Shown one piece after another: positions 62,773-64,000 of a stretch of 64,000 nucleotides of DNA. This stretch comes from Alphaproteobacteria bacterium (GTDB lineage: Bacteria > Pseudomonadota > Alphaproteobacteria > Micropepsales > Micropepsaceae), in the NCBI GenBank assembly GCA_025350465.1, contig JANXXU010000015.1:62001-126000 (forward strand). The letters run 5' to 3'. A program made the translations under genes and the position numbers. Below the pieces are notes generated by a model that was given only the letters and a program-made list of their open reading frames with translations, ran no database searches and had not been told where the DNA came from. Position 1 is the first letter of the stretch. Each line of letters begins with the position of its first letter.

Positions 62773-63858
62773 ATGGGGCGAGTGCTTCGAATTGCCGGCG
62801 TTACAATCGTGGTGCTCGCGATCGTCGGCGGCGCTCTCGTCTACCGAACGCTCAATGCGGCGGGGTATTTCAACAGAGTCGTTTCGGCATTCGCAGGCAA
62901 GTGCGTGGCCGTCACGGGCGTCGTCGGCGCCGAGGATATCGAACTCGACCGGCAAACGGGCGAGCTGTTTATCTCGTCGCAGGATCGCCGGCCGTTTCGG
63001 CCGGACGGCGACCGGTTCCGCCAAGGCGACATTTTCCTCGCGCATATCGACCAACTGGATTCGAAGCCCGAATCCTTGACCGCGATGATGAGTTGGACGC
63101 TGCACCCGCACGGCATCAGTCTCTACAAGGACGGCAACGGGAAACGAACGCTCGCGGTCGTCAATCATGTGACGCCGGGTGCTTCCGAGATCATGTTGTT
63201 CGATGTCGTCGAGGGCGCCGGCAAGCACCCGCAACTCAGCTTGCGGCGGCGGGTGAATGATCCGCTCATTCACGATGCAAACGATGTCACGCTAGTCGGG
63301 CACGACTCGTTCTACGTGACCAATGATCACGGATCGGAGAGCCAGCTCGGCAAGACGCTGGAGACCTGGCTGTTGTTGCCTCGCGCGAACGTCGTCTATT
63401 TCGATGGCAATGCTGCGAAAGTCGTTGCCACCGGCCTCAACTACGCCAACGGCATCAATCGCAGTGCCGATCTGGCGACGATTTACGTCGCAGAATCGAC
63501 GGGGCGGACGCTCGATATTTTTCATCGCGACACGACGAGCGGGGTGCTGTCGCCAGTCCGTTCCTTGTTCTTGGGCGTTGGCGCCGACAACATCGACATC
63601 GACGCAGACGGAAATCTTTGGATCGGCGCGCATCCCCGAATGCTCGATTTTCTGGCGCACGCGCGGGACGCGAAAAACCTATCGCCAAGTGTGGTTCTGA
63701 AGATCGATCCGACGACCGACGATGGCGCGGCGCGGACGATCTATGCCAACACCGGCGAGGAGGCATCAGGCGGATCGGTCGCAGTCTCCAACGGCAAGCG
63801 CATGGTCATCGGTATGGTGTTCGAGCCGAAGGTCTTGAATTGCACACTGGCGCCATAG
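62773..63858 (+). CDS. Paraoxonase/SMP-30-like membrane-anchored lactonase
   Basis: A 361-residue six-bladed beta-propeller of the paraoxonase/arylesterase family, probably a calcium-dependent lactonase. A membrane anchor at residues 5-25 (LRIAGVTIVVLAIVGGALVY) is followed by the propeller with VVGAEDIELDRQTGELFIS, HPHGISLYKDGNG, HDANDVTLVGHDSFYVTNDH and LNYANGINRS, including the Asn/Asp calcium-ligand positions. It follows the ABC exporter by 21 bases and is probably cotranscribed. Substrate unknown. Confidence 0.88.
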   Translation: MGRVLRIAGVTIVVLAIVGGALVYRTLNAAGYFNRVVSAFAGKCVAVTGVVGAEDIELDRQTGELFISSQDRRPFRPDGDRFRQGDIFLAHIDQLDSKPESLTAMMSWTLHPHGISLYKDGNGKRTLAVVNHVTPGASEIMLFDVVEGAGKHPQLSLRRRVNDPLIHDANDVTLVGHDSFYVTNDHGSESQLGKTLETWLLLPRANVVYFDGNAAKVVATGLNYANGINRSADLATIYVAESTGRTLDIFHRDTTSGVLSPVRSLFLGVGADNIDIDADGNLWIGAHPRMLDFLAHARDAKNLSPSVVLKIDPTTDDGAARTIYANTGEEASGGSVAVSNGKRMVIGMVFEPKVLNCTLAP

Positions 63859-63866
63859 CCGCGCTT

Positions 63867-64000
63867 TCAGATTGCCCGAACCAAGACATCGACGCGATCT
63901 GAAGAGCCGTCCGTCGACCCGCCAAACGCCAGCACGTCCACGCGGCTGATCGGCACGCCCTTGCTCGCGAGATAGGTGCGCACCGCAAGCGCCCGTTCGA
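63867..64000 (-). CDS. OmpA-like C-terminal domain, partial (left end is the stop)
   Basis: The last 43 codons of a protein that extends beyond the right edge. The end reads ERALAVRTYLASKGVPISRV then DVLAFGGSTDGSSDRVDVLV and AI before the stop (TGA, complement at 63867-63869). This matches the OmpA-family peptidoglycan-binding fold (R-A-x-x-V-R-x-Y-L-x-S-x-G-V). It is likely an outer-membrane or periplasmic peptidoglycan-binding protein. Only the C-terminus is visible, so full identity is not known. Confidence 0.75.
   Translation of the reverse strand, partial: ERALAVRTYLASKGVPISRVDVLAFGGSTDGSSDRVDVLVRAI

Noticed and set aside
62068-63273. 401-codon open frame on the minus strand
   Set aside because: Antisense to the ABC exporter ATPase and paraoxonase-like genes, both with intact motifs.

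Overview
The window is GC-rich, densely packed chromosomal DNA from an alphaproteobacterium. The markers for this are GapR (DUF2312), TrcR (DUF1013), COQ9, DUF1465, DUF1192, DUF1244 and DUF1036 proteins, a 49-residue aa3-type cytochrome oxidase subunit IV beside a split pntAA/pntAB/pntB transhydrogenase, and zinc-free bL36 and bL31. The order cannot be fixed from this sequence. Most of the window is ordinary core genome. I saw no rRNA, tRNA, CRISPR array, complete insertion sequence or prophage.

Layout. 0.1-12.6 kb: lytic transglycosylase, rpmJ, the glycolate oxidase operon glcDEF, a Tat-type amine oxidase, pyruvate kinase, glycerate 2-kinase and a conserved alphaproteobacterial block ending in gapR. 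Glycolate oxidase, glycerate 2-kinase and pyruvate kinase suggest C2 carbon routed from glyoxylate through glycerate to pyruvate. 12.8-21.6 kb: P-type ATPase and universal stress protein, then a signalling block: a FIST ligand sensor overlapping a cytoplasmic triple-PAS hybrid histidine kinase, followed by a diguanylate cyclase. 21.7-31.5 kb is the accessory part: amidohydrolase, a second amine oxidase, a TIR/membrane/FGE-fold protein bracketed by two REP-like 67-bp repeats, a serine recombinase remnant, a broken TetR gene, small redox and NTF2-like genes, LysR and a Baeyer-Villiger-type monooxygenase.

31.5-45 kb: a convergent spacer with a SOS (LexA-type) box and a phased TAACGG array, an NtrC-type regulator, an ABC1 kinase, thioesterase and hydrolase genes, the pnt operon with an extra small membrane gene, and a Nat-type ABC exporter ending in a truncated acetyltransferase. 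45-51 kb: rpsU (TTG start), def, COQ9, a tiny MerR-type HTH gene with a 20-bp-period direct repeat, purEK, a second diguanylate cyclase, and ubiX between two DUF465 genes. 51-64 kb: AraC, a secreted HExxH protein of unknown function, an acyl-CoA synthetase with a histone-H1-like basic tail, MFS, trcR, a quinone oxidoreductase, small conserved genes, rpmE, an MsbA-like ABC exporter, a paraoxonase-like protein and the C-terminus of an OmpA-like protein at the right edge.

The points most worth following up are the TIR-FGE protein with its flanking repeats, the orphan SOS promoter and TAACGG array, the HExxH protein, the basic-tailed acyl-CoA synthetase, the extra pnt gene, and the HTH gene with its direct-repeat operator.
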